A DNA stretch of 64,000 nt from Mucilaginibacter gossypii (GTDB lineage: Bacteria; Bacteroidota; Bacteroidia; Sphingobacteriales; Sphingobacteriaceae): NCBI RefSeq assembly GCF_900100945.1, contig NZ_FNCG01000006.1, positions 248,001 through 312,000 on the forward strand, in the 5' to 3' direction. This document shows, in pieces, positions 34,996 to 44,392 of the stretch. Under the pieces are notes generated by a model that saw only the letters and a list, made by a program, of their open reading frames with translations, made no database searches and was not told where the DNA came from. How positions within the stretch are numbered: the stretch's first letter is position 1; each line of letters opens with the position of its first letter. Position numbers and translations under genes: made by a program.

Positions 34996-36831
34996 CTACT
35001 GCAACAACGACTTAATCTTGTTAAAGATCTCGGTATTGCTGTAAACTCCTCTGAAATCCAGCGAATGCGGGCCGTAGCTAAATACCGGAACCGGGGTACC
35101 GGTATGATCATTGGTGCTAAAATCGCCCCATACGTAACCATCGTTGATACTGCCGTCAAGCAGGGTTAAGCCGCCTGTTTCATGATCGGCAGTTACAATT
35201 ACCAGGGTTTCGCCATCTTCGTCGGCAAATTTCAGAGCATCGCCAACAACACGGTCAAAGTCGCTATTTTCGGTGATCACCTGTTTTAAGTTGTTAGCGT
35301 GACCGCCATGGTCAATCTGCGAACCCTCAATCATCATAAAGAAACCATTAGGGGCATTTTTGAACGTTTGGGTTACTTTATTGAATGCCAGCGGCAGATA
35401 ATTCCCCCTACCCTCCATTTTCGGGCGGGTTACGCTATCATCCATCAAACCCAGGATTTTCGGGGCCGAGCTATTCAAAAACTCATCAAAGTTGCGGATC
35501 ACCGTGTATCCCCTCTTCTTCATTTTATCAACCGGGCTTTCGCCATTAACCGGCCAGATAAAATCTTTATATGACGAGCCTAAGAAAATATCAATAGGTG
35601 ATGACGTAATTTGATTAGCGATAGCAGTAGAATGGCTTCGCTCCGAATCATGCGCGTAGAACGCAGCCGGAGTTGCATCTGTAAGCTCGCAGGCAACAAT
35701 ATCAGCAGTCTTTTTACCTGCTGCCGCGCTGTAGTCAGCTAATGATTTCAACGGTTTACCTGAGGGATCAACACCTACTGCCCTGTCGTTAGTTTTTTGG
35801 CCTGATGCAAAAGCGGTGGCTCCTGCAGCCGAATCAGTGATATAAGCATCGGCAGAATTAGTTACTGAAAAGCCAATGTTGAGCATCTGGAAAATATTCA
35901 ACTGGCCGCGGTTGGCGGTATAGGTTGAATAGATCTGCGATAAGCCCATGCCATCGCCGATACACAAAATGATGTTTTTTACTTTCTTAACCGTACCGTC
36001 CGATTTATACGTTGGCTTATAAATGCCATACTCTTGTGGCGCGGTGTACTCACTTGCTGGCTTCTTGTTCAGAAAATCGCCAAGCTCTTCTATTTTATCG
36101 GTGCCAATTACATCAACACCTAAACGGATCAGCGCCAGCCAACTGCTTTTGGTATCAGGAGTTTCCCAAAAACGGACCTTTTTACCGGAGTTATGTACGC
36201 TATCGATCCCTGCTTTTATCCTCGAGATCTCTTCGTTATTCAATACACCTTTACCATTCCAGTGCATATATTTACCAAACGGAAAGCTTACCATGCCAAT
36301 CTTTTTCCATTGCGCCGGAGTAAAACCGTTCATATGGTCAACATCAAAAGAGATCCAGGCCGGATAATTGGTCATCTCTGCCGCAGGGGGCACTGCTCCT
36401 GTCAACACTATCGATAACCTCCCCGGGTGACCTTCATAATCAAAATATTGTTCTAACGGTTTCAGTTCTTTGATCACCAAGGGCAATACCGCCTTATGAT
36501 CTTCCTTAATTTCGATGAGCAGCCTTAAATGGCGCTGCGGATCTCGTTTAAATTTTTCAATCAGCGGATCGATGTACAAGATTTTCAACGACCGTTTAGC
36601 GTCAATCTCTTTTTTATCATGAGCCACCATCAGCTGCCCATTAACTGCATAACAGTCGGCCTCGATAGAACCGAAACCTTTTTCATAGGCCCGGTAAAAA
36701 GGGATGTTGTTTTTGTAATCGTTATGGGAGTGCGCGTCGGCTACGGTGTAGTTTTTAACCTGCGCATTGGCCGTGAGGCCGGCGTTTGCCAGCAACGCTG
36801 CCAGCGTAATTAGGGTAGTACTTTTTTTCAT
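34996..36831 (-). CDS. Secreted phosphodiesterase-alkaline phosphatase fusion
   Basis: 611 aa from ATG 36831, with a signal peptide ending TANAQ. Residues about 28-255 form a PI-PLC/GDPD-like phosphodiesterase barrel: HSHND (34-38), EAD (57-59) and AHD (70-72) correspond to the catalytic His/Glu/Asp/His pattern, and IGTDKIEEL closes it. Residues about 285-605 form an alkaline phosphatase: IGDGMG (291-296), nucleophile in TDSAAGATA (Ser334), EGSQIDHGGH, TADHETGG. One polypeptide could thus cleave a phosphodiester and then the monoester. It is the last gene after SusC and SusD (40-58 bp gap) and is convergent with glpDKF, which would use released glycerol. The exact diester substrate is not provable from sequence. 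Confidence 0.87.
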   Translation of the reverse strand: MKKSTTLITLAALLANAGLTANAQVKNYTVADAHSHNDYKNNIPFYRAYEKGFGSIEADCYAVNGQLMVAHDKKEIDAKRSLKILYIDPLIEKFKRDPQRHLRLLIEIKEDHKAVLPLVIKELKPLEQYFDYEGHPGRLSIVLTGAVPPAAEMTNYPAWISFDVDHMNGFTPAQWKKIGMVSFPFGKYMHWNGKGVLNNEEISRIKAGIDSVHNSGKKVRFWETPDTKSSWLALIRLGVDVIGTDKIEELGDFLNKKPASEYTAPQEYGIYKPTYKSDGTVKKVKNIILCIGDGMGLSQIYSTYTANRGQLNIFQMLNIGFSVTNSADAYITDSAAGATAFASGQKTNDRAVGVDPSGKPLKSLADYSAAAGKKTADIVACELTDATPAAFYAHDSERSHSTAIANQITSSPIDIFLGSSYKDFIWPVNGESPVDKMKKRGYTVIRNFDEFLNSSAPKILGLMDDSVTRPKMEGRGNYLPLAFNKVTQTFKNAPNGFFMMIEGSQIDHGGHANNLKQVITENSDFDRVVGDALKFADEDGETLVIVTADHETGGLTLLDGSINDGYVWGDFSTNDHTGTPVPVFSYGPHSLDFRGVYSNTEIFNKIKSLLQ

Positions 36832-36889
36832 TTGGTATAGATATAGCAAAACCGGGCTGTGCCCGGTTTTGTAAGTTTCAATATGTCAA

Positions 36890-38404
36890 TTACCAGCCGG
36901 CATTCTGTTTCAGCTGGCCCTGGCTTATCTGGATATCTTTTGGCGGAATTGGCCAAACGTTATCCCTCGCCGGGTCAAAGTTACGAGCTTTCCACACAAC
37001 TAAGCCATCCGAACCGTGTAACGGTTTTGCGTAAATTGCCTGTGCATCGCCCCAGCGTACCAGGTCAAAGTTACGATCACTCCACTCACCAGCCAATTCA
37101 ACGCGGCGTTCGTGTTTGAGGTTTGCCATTGTGGCATTAGTAATCGGGGGCAATCCTGCACGTACACGCACCTGGTTAAGCGCGGCATCACCGTTTTTAC
37201 CCTGCATGATCTGCGCTTCGGCTTTAATCAGCAAGATCTCGGCATAACGCAATAATGGCACGTTTAAATCTGTAGATGGTTCATCGCCGTTAGGGCTTAC
37301 GTGAATACCACCTGCATAGCTAAACGGTTCCATATATTTATTAAACTGGTAGCCGGTTAAGCTGTTGCTTTTACCACCAATTGGGTAAGTATAAGTTTGA
37401 CCGAAATACTGGAAGCTATCGCCTTTTTGCAGGATAGTAGCCGGAAGCCTTTTATCGCCTGCTTCAAACTCATCAACCAATTCTTTGGTTGGCTGATAAT
37501 AACCGAAGCCGTTATATAAACCCCAGCCTTTGTTCTCCAACATAGCACCAGGCAAAATGCTCTGACCATTCAGGTTACTTGCAACCGACCAGATATACTC
37601 AGAGCTATAGTTATTAGCGATCTTGAACACATCCGCATAATTACTTAGCAAAGCATGTTTTCCGCTAAGGATAACCGAGTCGGCATATTTTTCGGCATTA
37701 GCGTAATCCTTAGCATGCAGGTAAGTTTTAGCCAAATAAGCATAAGCAGCAGTTTTATGAGCGCGGCCTTTATCGGCAGCAGCCAGTTTATCGAAATAAG
37801 GCAATAAAGAAGCTGCCTTTTTCAAATCAGCCTCGATATAAGCGTAGTTATCTTTAACTGAGGGCAATTGCGCCGGGAACGCTAATGGATTAGCGCGATT
37901 TTGCAAAGGAGCACCTTGTTTGTCCGATCCGTACAGATCGGCAATTTCCAGGTGCATTACAGCATGAATAAAGTAAGCCTGGCCCAAAATAAAGTTTTTG
38001 GTAGCTGCGTCCATGTTGATGTTCGGCACGTTGTTGATGACGTCATTAGCACGTTTCATCACTACAAAATGCAGTTGCCATGGAGCGTAAATACTGCTTT
38101 CGTTGCCGGTACAGATAAAGTTTTTGATATTTTCCCTATCGGCAGATGTACGGCCAACAACCATGTCATCGCTGGCATTAATGAACCAAAAGAAACCGCG
38201 ACCGTAAAGATCTTCGCTGTTACTTTGTTTCTCATACAAACCATTGGCCGCTGCCTGGGCATCGGCAGCAGTTTTCCAGAAGTTTGTACTGGTTGGCGTA
38301 CCGGTTGGTTTAATATTATCTAAAGTGCCTTTTTTACAGCTTTGGGCCAGTGCAATAACCATTGCACCCATTAAGCCTTTGCTAATTATATTTTTGAATT
38401 TCAT
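36890..38404 (-). CDS. SusD/RagB-family outer-membrane lipoprotein
   Basis: 504-aa surface substrate-binding lipoprotein. Signal MVIALAQSCKKGTLDNI with a lipobox cysteine. N-terminal SusD features (WKTAADAQAAANGLYEKQ), TPR-like helices (YAYLAKTYLHAKDYANAEKYADSVI) and the conserved C terminus (ERRVELAGEWSDRNFDLVRWG, PIPPKDIQISQGQLKQNAGW). Lies 33 bp downstream of its SusC and just upstream of the phosphatase fusion. No frameshift here. Confidence 0.95.
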   Translation of the reverse strand: MKFKNIISKGLMGAMVIALAQSCKKGTLDNIKPTGTPTSTNFWKTAADAQAAANGLYEKQSNSEDLYGRGFFWFINASDDMVVGRTSADRENIKNFICTGNESSIYAPWQLHFVVMKRANDVINNVPNINMDAATKNFILGQAYFIHAVMHLEIADLYGSDKQGAPLQNRANPLAFPAQLPSVKDNYAYIEADLKKAASLLPYFDKLAAADKGRAHKTAAYAYLAKTYLHAKDYANAEKYADSVILSGKHALLSNYADVFKIANNYSSEYIWSVASNLNGQSILPGAMLENKGWGLYNGFGYYQPTKELVDEFEAGDKRLPATILQKGDSFQYFGQTYTYPIGGKSNSLTGYQFNKYMEPFSYAGGIHVSPNGDEPSTDLNVPLLRYAEILLIKAEAQIMQGKNGDAALNQVRVRAGLPPITNATMANLKHERRVELAGEWSDRNFDLVRWGDAQAIYAKPLHGSDGLVVWKARNFDPARDNVWPIPPKDIQISQGQLKQNAGW

Positions 38405-38437
38405 CTCTATATCTTCTTAATTGTGGTTCCTGATTAA

Positions 38438-41400
38438 TTATAAGCCTACGTTAACACCTATTAAAATAATCCTTGCCTGTGGGTACAAGCCTAAATCAAC
38501 GCCGTTTTGGTTGATACCAACTTCGGGGTCAAGACCTCTGTATTTGGTAAATGTGGCCAGGTTTTGCGCGTTGGCAAAAATGCGGGCGCTGCGTACACCA
38601 ATTTTAGTCATCAGCGCTTTTGGCAGTGTGTAACCAAGCGTTACGTTTTTGATACGCATGTATGAACCGTTCTCAACATAAAAGTCAGATACGTTACCAA
38701 AGTTGCCGTTTGCATCACTTGCAGATAAGCGCGGGATATTGGTGTTTGTATGGGTTGGTGTCCAGGCATTTTTAGCGTCGGCCAGCAGGTTATAGTTTTG
38801 GATAGATGCATTTAAACCTGTGTATTTAACAGCATTGAAAAGTTTATTACCTGCGACACCTTGCAAAAATACGCTCATATCAAACGGGCCATAGTTAAAG
38901 TTTGCCGTAAAACCATAGCTAATTTTAGGGAAAGGTGTACCCAGGTAAGTTTTGTCGGCCTCGGTTATTTTACCGTCATTATTAAGGTCCTGGAATTTGA
39001 TATCGCCTGGTTTTGCATTTGGTTGAATAAGCGTACCCGAGGATCCTTTATAATTATTTACCTCATCCTGCGATTGGAATAAGCCCGCGGTTTTGTATCC
39101 AAAGAACGAATACAAAGAATACCCCTGTTGTAACCACACAGGCACCAGGTTATCTCTTACTGTTGGACCAGAAAGGATGGTTTGCTGACCTGGAAGTATG
39201 TTATCAATTTTATTTTTGATGTATGATCCGTTAGCTGCTAAATTATAATGGAATTCACCAACGCTACCCTGGTATTTAACTGCTAACTCAATACCTTTAT
39301 TGGTGATCTGACCACCGTTAACAAACGGAGGGTTTGACACGCCATAAACAGCTGCAACCGGTGGCTGGAACAGGAAACGGGTATTTCTTTTCTGAAACAC
39401 ATCAGCAGTAACATTGATCTTACCGTTCATCAGGCCTAAATCAACACCAATATCGGTTTGTGTAGCTTTTTCCCATTTAAGATTAAGGTTAGCCAAGCCA
39501 TCAACAGCCGAACCTGTAATAGCTGTAGCCGGGCTACCTAAATAACCGGCAGTTTTGGTTAACGAAACTGAAGTTGGGAAGCTTGGTAAACCTGCAAGGT
39601 TACCCGACTGACCGTAACTTGCCCTTAACTTAGCAAATGATACCAGAGCATCGGTAGGAAAAAATGATTCCTTGCTAATTAACCAACCAGCCGATACGCC
39701 AGGATAAACTTCAGCACGGTTGCTGCTTGATAATAATGAGGTAGCATCACGACGGATGATACCGTTGACAAAGTATTTACCGGCATAATCATAACCGATC
39801 CTGCCCAGGTATGAGATCAAAGCAGATTCGTTCTTGTTGCCTTGTAGCGGTACGCCTGTTGGGTTAAGACTACCGTTGATGATATAACGATAAGCAGGAT
39901 CTTCGCTCAGGTAGTTATCTGTGTTAACGCTAAAAAACTCCTGGGTATCATTCTGATAAGTATAACCTGCCAAAGCACTTACGTGATGATTACAAAAAGT
40001 CCTGTCGAAGTTTAAAGTTTGCTCGGCCAGGATAGTGCGTGTATTGTTTTGCTCCTGGAAAAGGAAGTTATCAAAAAACTTTTTACCGGGCTCCAATACC
40101 CTTGTGCTAAAGTTTTTAATGGTTTCAGAGTTCTTAGTAACCCCCAGATTTGAGCGAAATTTTAAACCTTTAATCAGGTTAATTTCAACATAAGGGTTGA
40201 CATTAAAGCTATTTACAGCATCGCTGTTGTCCAAACGTTTTAAATAAGCAACCGGGTTAATTACGTCACCATATGAACCTGCATATTGGGCGGGCACACC
40301 ACCAAAGCTGCCATCGGCATTATAGATAGAAGCGTTTGGAGGGTAAAATATAGCTGATAAAATAGCACCGGTGTAAGCACTTGTAGTATTGGCACCTTGT
40401 CCGTTGTTATATGAATAAGAGAAACTTTCGCCAATCTTTAACCAGTTGTTGATCTGATGATCAGAGTTTACACGAAAGTTGTAGCGAATAGCATTGGTAT
40501 TTAACAGGATCGCATCATTTTTACGATAGCCTCCTGAAATATAAAAGGTAGATTTTTCGCTGCCGCCACTGATATTCAAGTTATAATCCTGTATGTAACC
40601 TGTTCTGAACAAGGCATCTGTCCAGTTGGTACGGGTTACGCGCGAATCAGGGTTTATAGTACCATCAAATGCAGGTAAGCGGGTTTTGCCTGCGTTATCA
40701 TAAGCAGTATTTATAGCATCTGCATAATCGGCAGCGTTTAAGGCCTGTAATATTTTCAAGGCGTTTTGTACGCCGCCTTTTGCGGTAATGTCAAGATTGG
40801 TTTTACCTTGTTTACCGCGTTTGGTAGTGATCAAAATTACACCACCAGCAGCCTTGGCACCATAGATGGCAGCATATGAATCTTTCAATACGTCGATAGA
40901 TTCGATGTCCGAAGGATCGATGGGGCCGCCGTTATAAATGGTACCGTCAACAACCATCAGCGGACCTTCATTATTGAAAGAGCTTTGACCGCGTAACCTG
41001 ATGCTTGGGCCCGAAGTTGGGTCACCACCTTCGTTCAAAACTGTAACACCGGCAATTTGTCCCTGCAGCATTTCAGTCACCGAACCTACCGAACGATCTT
41101 TAACATTACTAACTTTTAATGAACCTACCGAACCGGTTACGTCGGTATTTTTTTGTGTGCCATAACCTACCACTACTACGGCGTTCAAACCGGTAACGTC
41201 AGCTTCTAAAGTAATGCTAAGCGGAAATTGACCGGCGGCAACTTCGCGGCTCTTGTAGCCGATAAAACTGAATACCAGCACCTCGCCCTTTTCAACAGTA
41301 ATTTTAAAATTACCATTAACGTCGGTTGAAGTGGCGGCAGTTGAAGTTTTGCTGCGTACAGCCACGCCGGCCAGCGGACCGTCCTTATCGTTCACTGTTC

Positions 41401-41791
41401 CGGTCACCGTAATTTTTTCGGGTGCACGTACCACCTTTTTGTGCGAGATAATAATAGTGCCGTATTTTTCGCGGTACTCCAATTGTGTATTGGCAGTTAA
41501 AGCGTTAAGCACATCTTTTAATGGTTTGTTAACAAATGAATTTGCCTTTACTTTTACCGCGGCCACATCATCCATCTTGTAGTTAAATGCAACGGTATTT
41601 ACCGCTTTTTTGAGTTTCTCGAGCGAGGCATCCATGGTTTCATCGGCAAACTTTACGGTTACCGGCTGATCCATCAGCGACACACTACGCTCGGCGAAGG
41701 CGCGTGAGGGCAATACTGCCGTCAGGGTTGTTACCAGCAATAAAATTGCTGAGATTAATCTTCTTGAAATCCGGGTTAAAGATTTTTCCAT
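38438..41791 (-). CDS. SusC/RagA-family TonB-dependent receptor with STN domain
   Basis: 1117 aa. Signal peptide (to about residue 33), STN domain at 40-118 (VTVKFADETMDASLEKLKKA, KPLKDVLNALTANTQLEYRE), carboxypeptidase-like domain (GPLAGVAVRSKTS), VVVVGYGTQKNTDVTGSVGS, plug (GPLMVVDGTIYNGGPIDP, AAIYGAKAAGGVILITTK) and barrel. The STN domain matches its upstream FecR/ECF pair. Partner SusD and a phosphodiesterase-phosphatase, but no glycosidase, follow, so the imported ligand may be a phosphorylated organic compound. Confidence 0.95.
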   Translation of the reverse strand: MEKSLTRISRRLISAILLLVTTLTAVLPSRAFAERSVSLMDQPVTVKFADETMDASLEKLKKAVNTVAFNYKMDDVAAVKVKANSFVNKPLKDVLNALTANTQLEYREKYGTIIISHKKVVRAPEKITVTGTVNDKDGPLAGVAVRSKTSTAATSTDVNGNFKITVEKGEVLVFSFIGYKSREVAAGQFPLSITLEADVTGLNAVVVVGYGTQKNTDVTGSVGSLKVSNVKDRSVGSVTEMLQGQIAGVTVLNEGGDPTSGPSIRLRGQSSFNNEGPLMVVDGTIYNGGPIDPSDIESIDVLKDSYAAIYGAKAAGGVILITTKRGKQGKTNLDITAKGGVQNALKILQALNAADYADAINTAYDNAGKTRLPAFDGTINPDSRVTRTNWTDALFRTGYIQDYNLNISGGSEKSTFYISGGYRKNDAILLNTNAIRYNFRVNSDHQINNWLKIGESFSYSYNNGQGANTTSAYTGAILSAIFYPPNASIYNADGSFGGVPAQYAGSYGDVINPVAYLKRLDNSDAVNSFNVNPYVEINLIKGLKFRSNLGVTKNSETIKNFSTRVLEPGKKFFDNFLFQEQNNTRTILAEQTLNFDRTFCNHHVSALAGYTYQNDTQEFFSVNTDNYLSEDPAYRYIINGSLNPTGVPLQGNKNESALISYLGRIGYDYAGKYFVNGIIRRDATSLLSSSNRAEVYPGVSAGWLISKESFFPTDALVSFAKLRASYGQSGNLAGLPSFPTSVSLTKTAGYLGSPATAITGSAVDGLANLNLKWEKATQTDIGVDLGLMNGKINVTADVFQKRNTRFLFQPPVAAVYGVSNPPFVNGGQITNKGIELAVKYQGSVGEFHYNLAANGSYIKNKIDNILPGQQTILSGPTVRDNLVPVWLQQGYSLYSFFGYKTAGLFQSQDEVNNYKGSSGTLIQPNAKPGDIKFQDLNNDGKITEADKTYLGTPFPKISYGFTANFNYGPFDMSVFLQGVAGNKLFNAVKYTGLNASIQNYNLLADAKNAWTPTHTNTNIPRLSASDANGNFGNVSDFYVENGSYMRIKNVTLGYTLPKALMTKIGVRSARIFANAQNLATFTKYRGLDPEVGINQNGVDLGLYPQARIILIGVNVGL

Positions 41792-41902
41792 ACATTTGTT
41801 TTTAAAGTGATTAGTAACTGCCTGTTGGCTTTTAGTTTTGGCAGCTACACTTAATTGAGCCAGTGCCTGTTGGAGCAGGCATTGGTTTTCCTTTTTATAT
41901 TG

Positions 41903-42841
41903 TTATCTAATATTTACAGTATCTCCGTTTAACTTATACTTTCGGCCGTCAATAAACTGGAGTATATCCAGCACCTGTCTGATATTCAACTTATTTGAAA
42001 ACCTAACCGAGTAATGCTGCTGCGCCAATCGTTTTTCATTGTATTTAAAATTCACGTTATAGCGGTTTTGCAGATAAATGGTAATTTCCTTAAATGACGC
42101 ATTATCCAGTATCAACTCCTCATGCATCCAGCTCAGCGAATGATCAGCCGTTAGTTCCTGGCGCGTAAAGCTTTCATGTTGTTTGTTATAGGTTAACTGC
42201 TGCCTGGGTGTGTAAAAACCCAATGTATGGCGCTGATCATGCACCTCTACCTTCCCGCTATTCACATAAACCTGTATGTCGGGCAGCTCCTTATAAAATT
42301 TGATATTGAACGATGTACCAAGTACTTGAGTAATAACTTTTGCGGCATGCACCATAAATGGCCGCTTCACATCATGTTTCACGTCAAAAAACGCCTCGCC
42401 ATTTATCAGCGTTACTTCTCTTTTCGTATCGCCAAAACTAACCGGGAACTTTAACGATGTGCCTGCATTTAACTGAACGGTTGAGCTATCTGGCAGCATT
42501 ACCTGTTTCATGCTGCCCTTAGGGGCAGTGATTACCTGGTAAGCAATTTGCTCATTTTTATGAGTAGCTAATTTTGAATAGAACAGTCCGGCACATACAG
42601 CTACCAAAACAGCCGCAGCTACTTTTAACCAGGTGGTATTTAGCCTGCGGACTTTACCTTTATCTATAGTTTGTTTTTCTATACGTTCCCAAAGCGGCTG
42701 CTTAAGGGCTTTAACATTGTCGCCGGTTTTGGCGTCCATGTCAAGGTTATGCATCAGTTGTTGTAAAAGCTGCAATTCCTCGTCGGTACATTTGCCAGCG
42801 TTAAACTTATTGAGTAGTTTTTCTATTTCTCTTTGATTCAC
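41903..42841 (-). CDS. FecR-family anti-sigma factor
   Basis: 312 aa. Cytosolic N-terminal region, one transmembrane helix (WLKVAAAVLVAVCAGLFYS), FecR domain (APKGSMKQVMLPDSSTVQLN, GEAFFDVKHDVKRPFMVH, VLGTSFNIKFY) and DUF4974-like C terminus (EELILDNASFKEITIYLQN). Sits between the ECF sigma (48 bp upstream) and SusC (111 bp downstream). Confidence 0.93.
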   Translation of the reverse strand: MNQREIEKLLNKFNAGKCTDEELQLLQQLMHNLDMDAKTGDNVKALKQPLWERIEKQTIDKGKVRRLNTTWLKVAAAVLVAVCAGLFYSKLATHKNEQIAYQVITAPKGSMKQVMLPDSSTVQLNAGTSLKFPVSFGDTKREVTLINGEAFFDVKHDVKRPFMVHAAKVITQVLGTSFNIKFYKELPDIQVYVNSGKVEVHDQRHTLGFYTPRQQLTYNKQHESFTRQELTADHSLSWMHEELILDNASFKEITIYLQNRYNVNFKYNEKRLAQQHYSVRFSNKLNIRQVLDILQFIDGRKYKLNGDTVNIR

Positions 42842-42889
42842 CTAACAGGGGCTTTATACCTGATAAGTGACCCGAGACGGAGGAGTGTA

Positions 42890-43498
42890 CTATAACTTTT
42901 TGAAAAAAATTATCAACAGCAAAAATCTGCTGTAATTATCAAAGGGGATGACATCGTAATACTTCTGAACAGATTTCTTCAACCTGCTTAAAGCATTACT
43001 AATTTGGTTGCGCACGGTTTGGTGCGATAAGCCTAAAAATTCGGCTATTTGCGGGCCGGTCATATCCTGCTCGCGGCTGCACAAATACACCTGGCGCATC
43101 TTTTCGGGCATATCCGCAATTTCCTGGTCTATCAACAAGTGCAATTCGGCAAGGGAAAGTTTTTGGTCGGTACTGTGTTCATAAGTTTCCTGTATTTCGG
43201 AAACATCATCTAACGGGCGAGGTTTGATGCTTTGCTTTTTGTACCACTTATAGCTCATGTAGTTAACAGAAACCATGAGGTAGGCTTCAAGCGCACCATT
43301 TACCTGGATGGTATTACGATTTTTCCATATGGAAAGGAACAGCTCCTGTACCATGTCCATCGCTTCATCCTCGTTTTGGGTTTTCTTTAACGCGAAGGCA
43401 ATCAACCTATCCGCATAACGCTCATAAATTTCCCGGAATGCACCATCGTTACCGCCCTGCAGTTCAAGTAGAAGTTGTGCATCCGAATATTGTTTCAC
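42890..43498 (-). CDS. ECF RNA polymerase sigma factor
   Basis: 202 aa. Region 2: REIYERYADRLIAFALKKTQ and DEAMDMVQELFLSIWKNR. Region 4: DMPEKMRQVYLCSREQDMTG with HTH QIAEFLGLSHQTVRNQISNA. The first gene of the sigma-FecR-SusC-SusD-phosphatase array, so it probably drives expression when the SusC ligand is present. No palindromic operator was seen upstream. Confidence 0.93.
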   Translation of the reverse strand: MKQYSDAQLLLELQGGNDGAFREIYERYADRLIAFALKKTQNEDEAMDMVQELFLSIWKNRNTIQVNGALEAYLMVSVNYMSYKWYKKQSIKPRPLDDVSEIQETYEHSTDQKLSLAELHLLIDQEIADMPEKMRQVYLCSREQDMTGPQIAEFLGLSHQTVRNQISNALSRLKKSVQKYYDVIPFDNYSRFLLLIIFFKKL

Positions 43499-43652
43499 AA
43501 GGGGTATTTTTATCGCATCAAAGTAACGGCACTAATGTTAAGCTAAATTTAAATATATATTAATGCTTTAGAAAACACAGGCTAATAATTGGCACTATTT
43601 TTTAAAAATAGATTTTGCCCCCAAAATAACTTTTATTTCTCAAACAAACCTA

Positions 43653-43675
43653 TACCTTTGTAATTCATCTGATGA
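43653..43675 (+). promoter_or_regulatory. gntR promoter box plus FadR-type operator
   Basis: TACCTTTG (43653-43660) matches the TAnnTTTG -7 consensus. Five bases on is the palindrome TCATCTGATGA (43665-43675), in the longer context AATTCATCTGATGAT that is repeated exactly upstream of the MFS gene. Indicates autorepression. Confidence 0.72.
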
Positions 43676-43682
43676 TTTACAA

Positions 43683-44336
43683 ATGAGCAAAATTATTAAA
43701 AGATCGCTGGCACAAGAGATAGCAGAAAAACTGAAAGAACAGATAAGCAGCGGCCATTACCGGGTAAACGACAAGCTGCCTACCGAACCCGCACTCATGG
43801 CCGAGTTTGGCGTTGGCCGCTCTAGCATCCGCGAAGCAACTAAAAGCCTGGTACATTTGGGCCTGCTCAGAATCCAGCAGGGTGCTGGGACTTTTGTGGA
43901 ACGCACAGCCAGTAATCCTGAGCCTATGGAAGCCCGTTTAAAACGTGCCCGCTCTCAGGACCTTGATGAGGTAAGACAATTACTGGAGATGAAAATAGCT
44001 GAAAAAGCTGCTATAAACCGCTCGCAAAAACATATTTTTAACATGAAAAGCCATTTGGAAACCCGGAACAGAACTGCCGAAGCCGGGCTATTGGAAGAGT
44101 GTATTGACGCTGATGTTAAATTTCACATCGCTATTGCCGAAGCATCAAAAAACGAGATCCTGAGCGATCTATATAAAACGGCAGCCGTACATTTAAAAAA
44201 ATGGTTCACTGAAATCCACCCTGATACGCGCATTTTTATCGAAACCCAGCACCTTCACGAAAAGCTCCTGAAAAACATTCTCGATTGCGATTCGAAACAG
44301 GCCTGGAATACAGCTATGGAAATTCATCAATATTAA
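43683..44336 (+). CDS. GntR-family regulator, FadR subfamily
   Basis: 217 aa. Winged HTH at the N terminus (EKLKEQISSGHYRVNDKLPT, EPALMAEFGVGRSSIREATK, LGLLRIQQGAGTFVE). An all-helical FCD ligand domain follows, with candidate metal/ligand residues in DADVKFHIAIAEAS and HLHEKLL. The C terminus stops at MEIHQY, slightly short for the FCD family but not obviously truncated. The same 15-bp operator occurs before this gene and before the downstream MFS gene, so it likely controls both. The effector is unknown; FCD regulators usually sense organic acids. Confidence 0.88.
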   Translation: MSKIIKRSLAQEIAEKLKEQISSGHYRVNDKLPTEPALMAEFGVGRSSIREATKSLVHLGLLRIQQGAGTFVERTASNPEPMEARLKRARSQDLDEVRQLLEMKIAEKAAINRSQKHIFNMKSHLETRNRTAEAGLLEECIDADVKFHIAIAEASKNEILSDLYKTAAVHLKKWFTEIHPDTRIFIETQHLHEKLLKNILDCDSKQAWNTAMEIHQY

Positions 44337-44351
44337 AAAATTTCGCAAAAT

Positions 44352-44362
44352 TCATCTGATGA
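44352..44362. promoter_or_regulatory. FadR-type operator TCATCTGATGA before the MFS gene
   Basis: Exact second copy (context AATTCATCTGATGAT), 31 bp before the MFS start codon and just after the gntR stop. Suggests that the transporter has its own regulated promoter despite the close spacing. Confidence 0.72.
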
Positions 44363-44392
44363 TATAATGTTTTATAATTTAACCTGTCGCTA

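Noticed and set aside
41864..41881. Hairpin TGCCTG...CAGGCA between FecR and SusC
   Set aside because: Short stem without a T tract on either strand; not convincing as terminator or attenuator.
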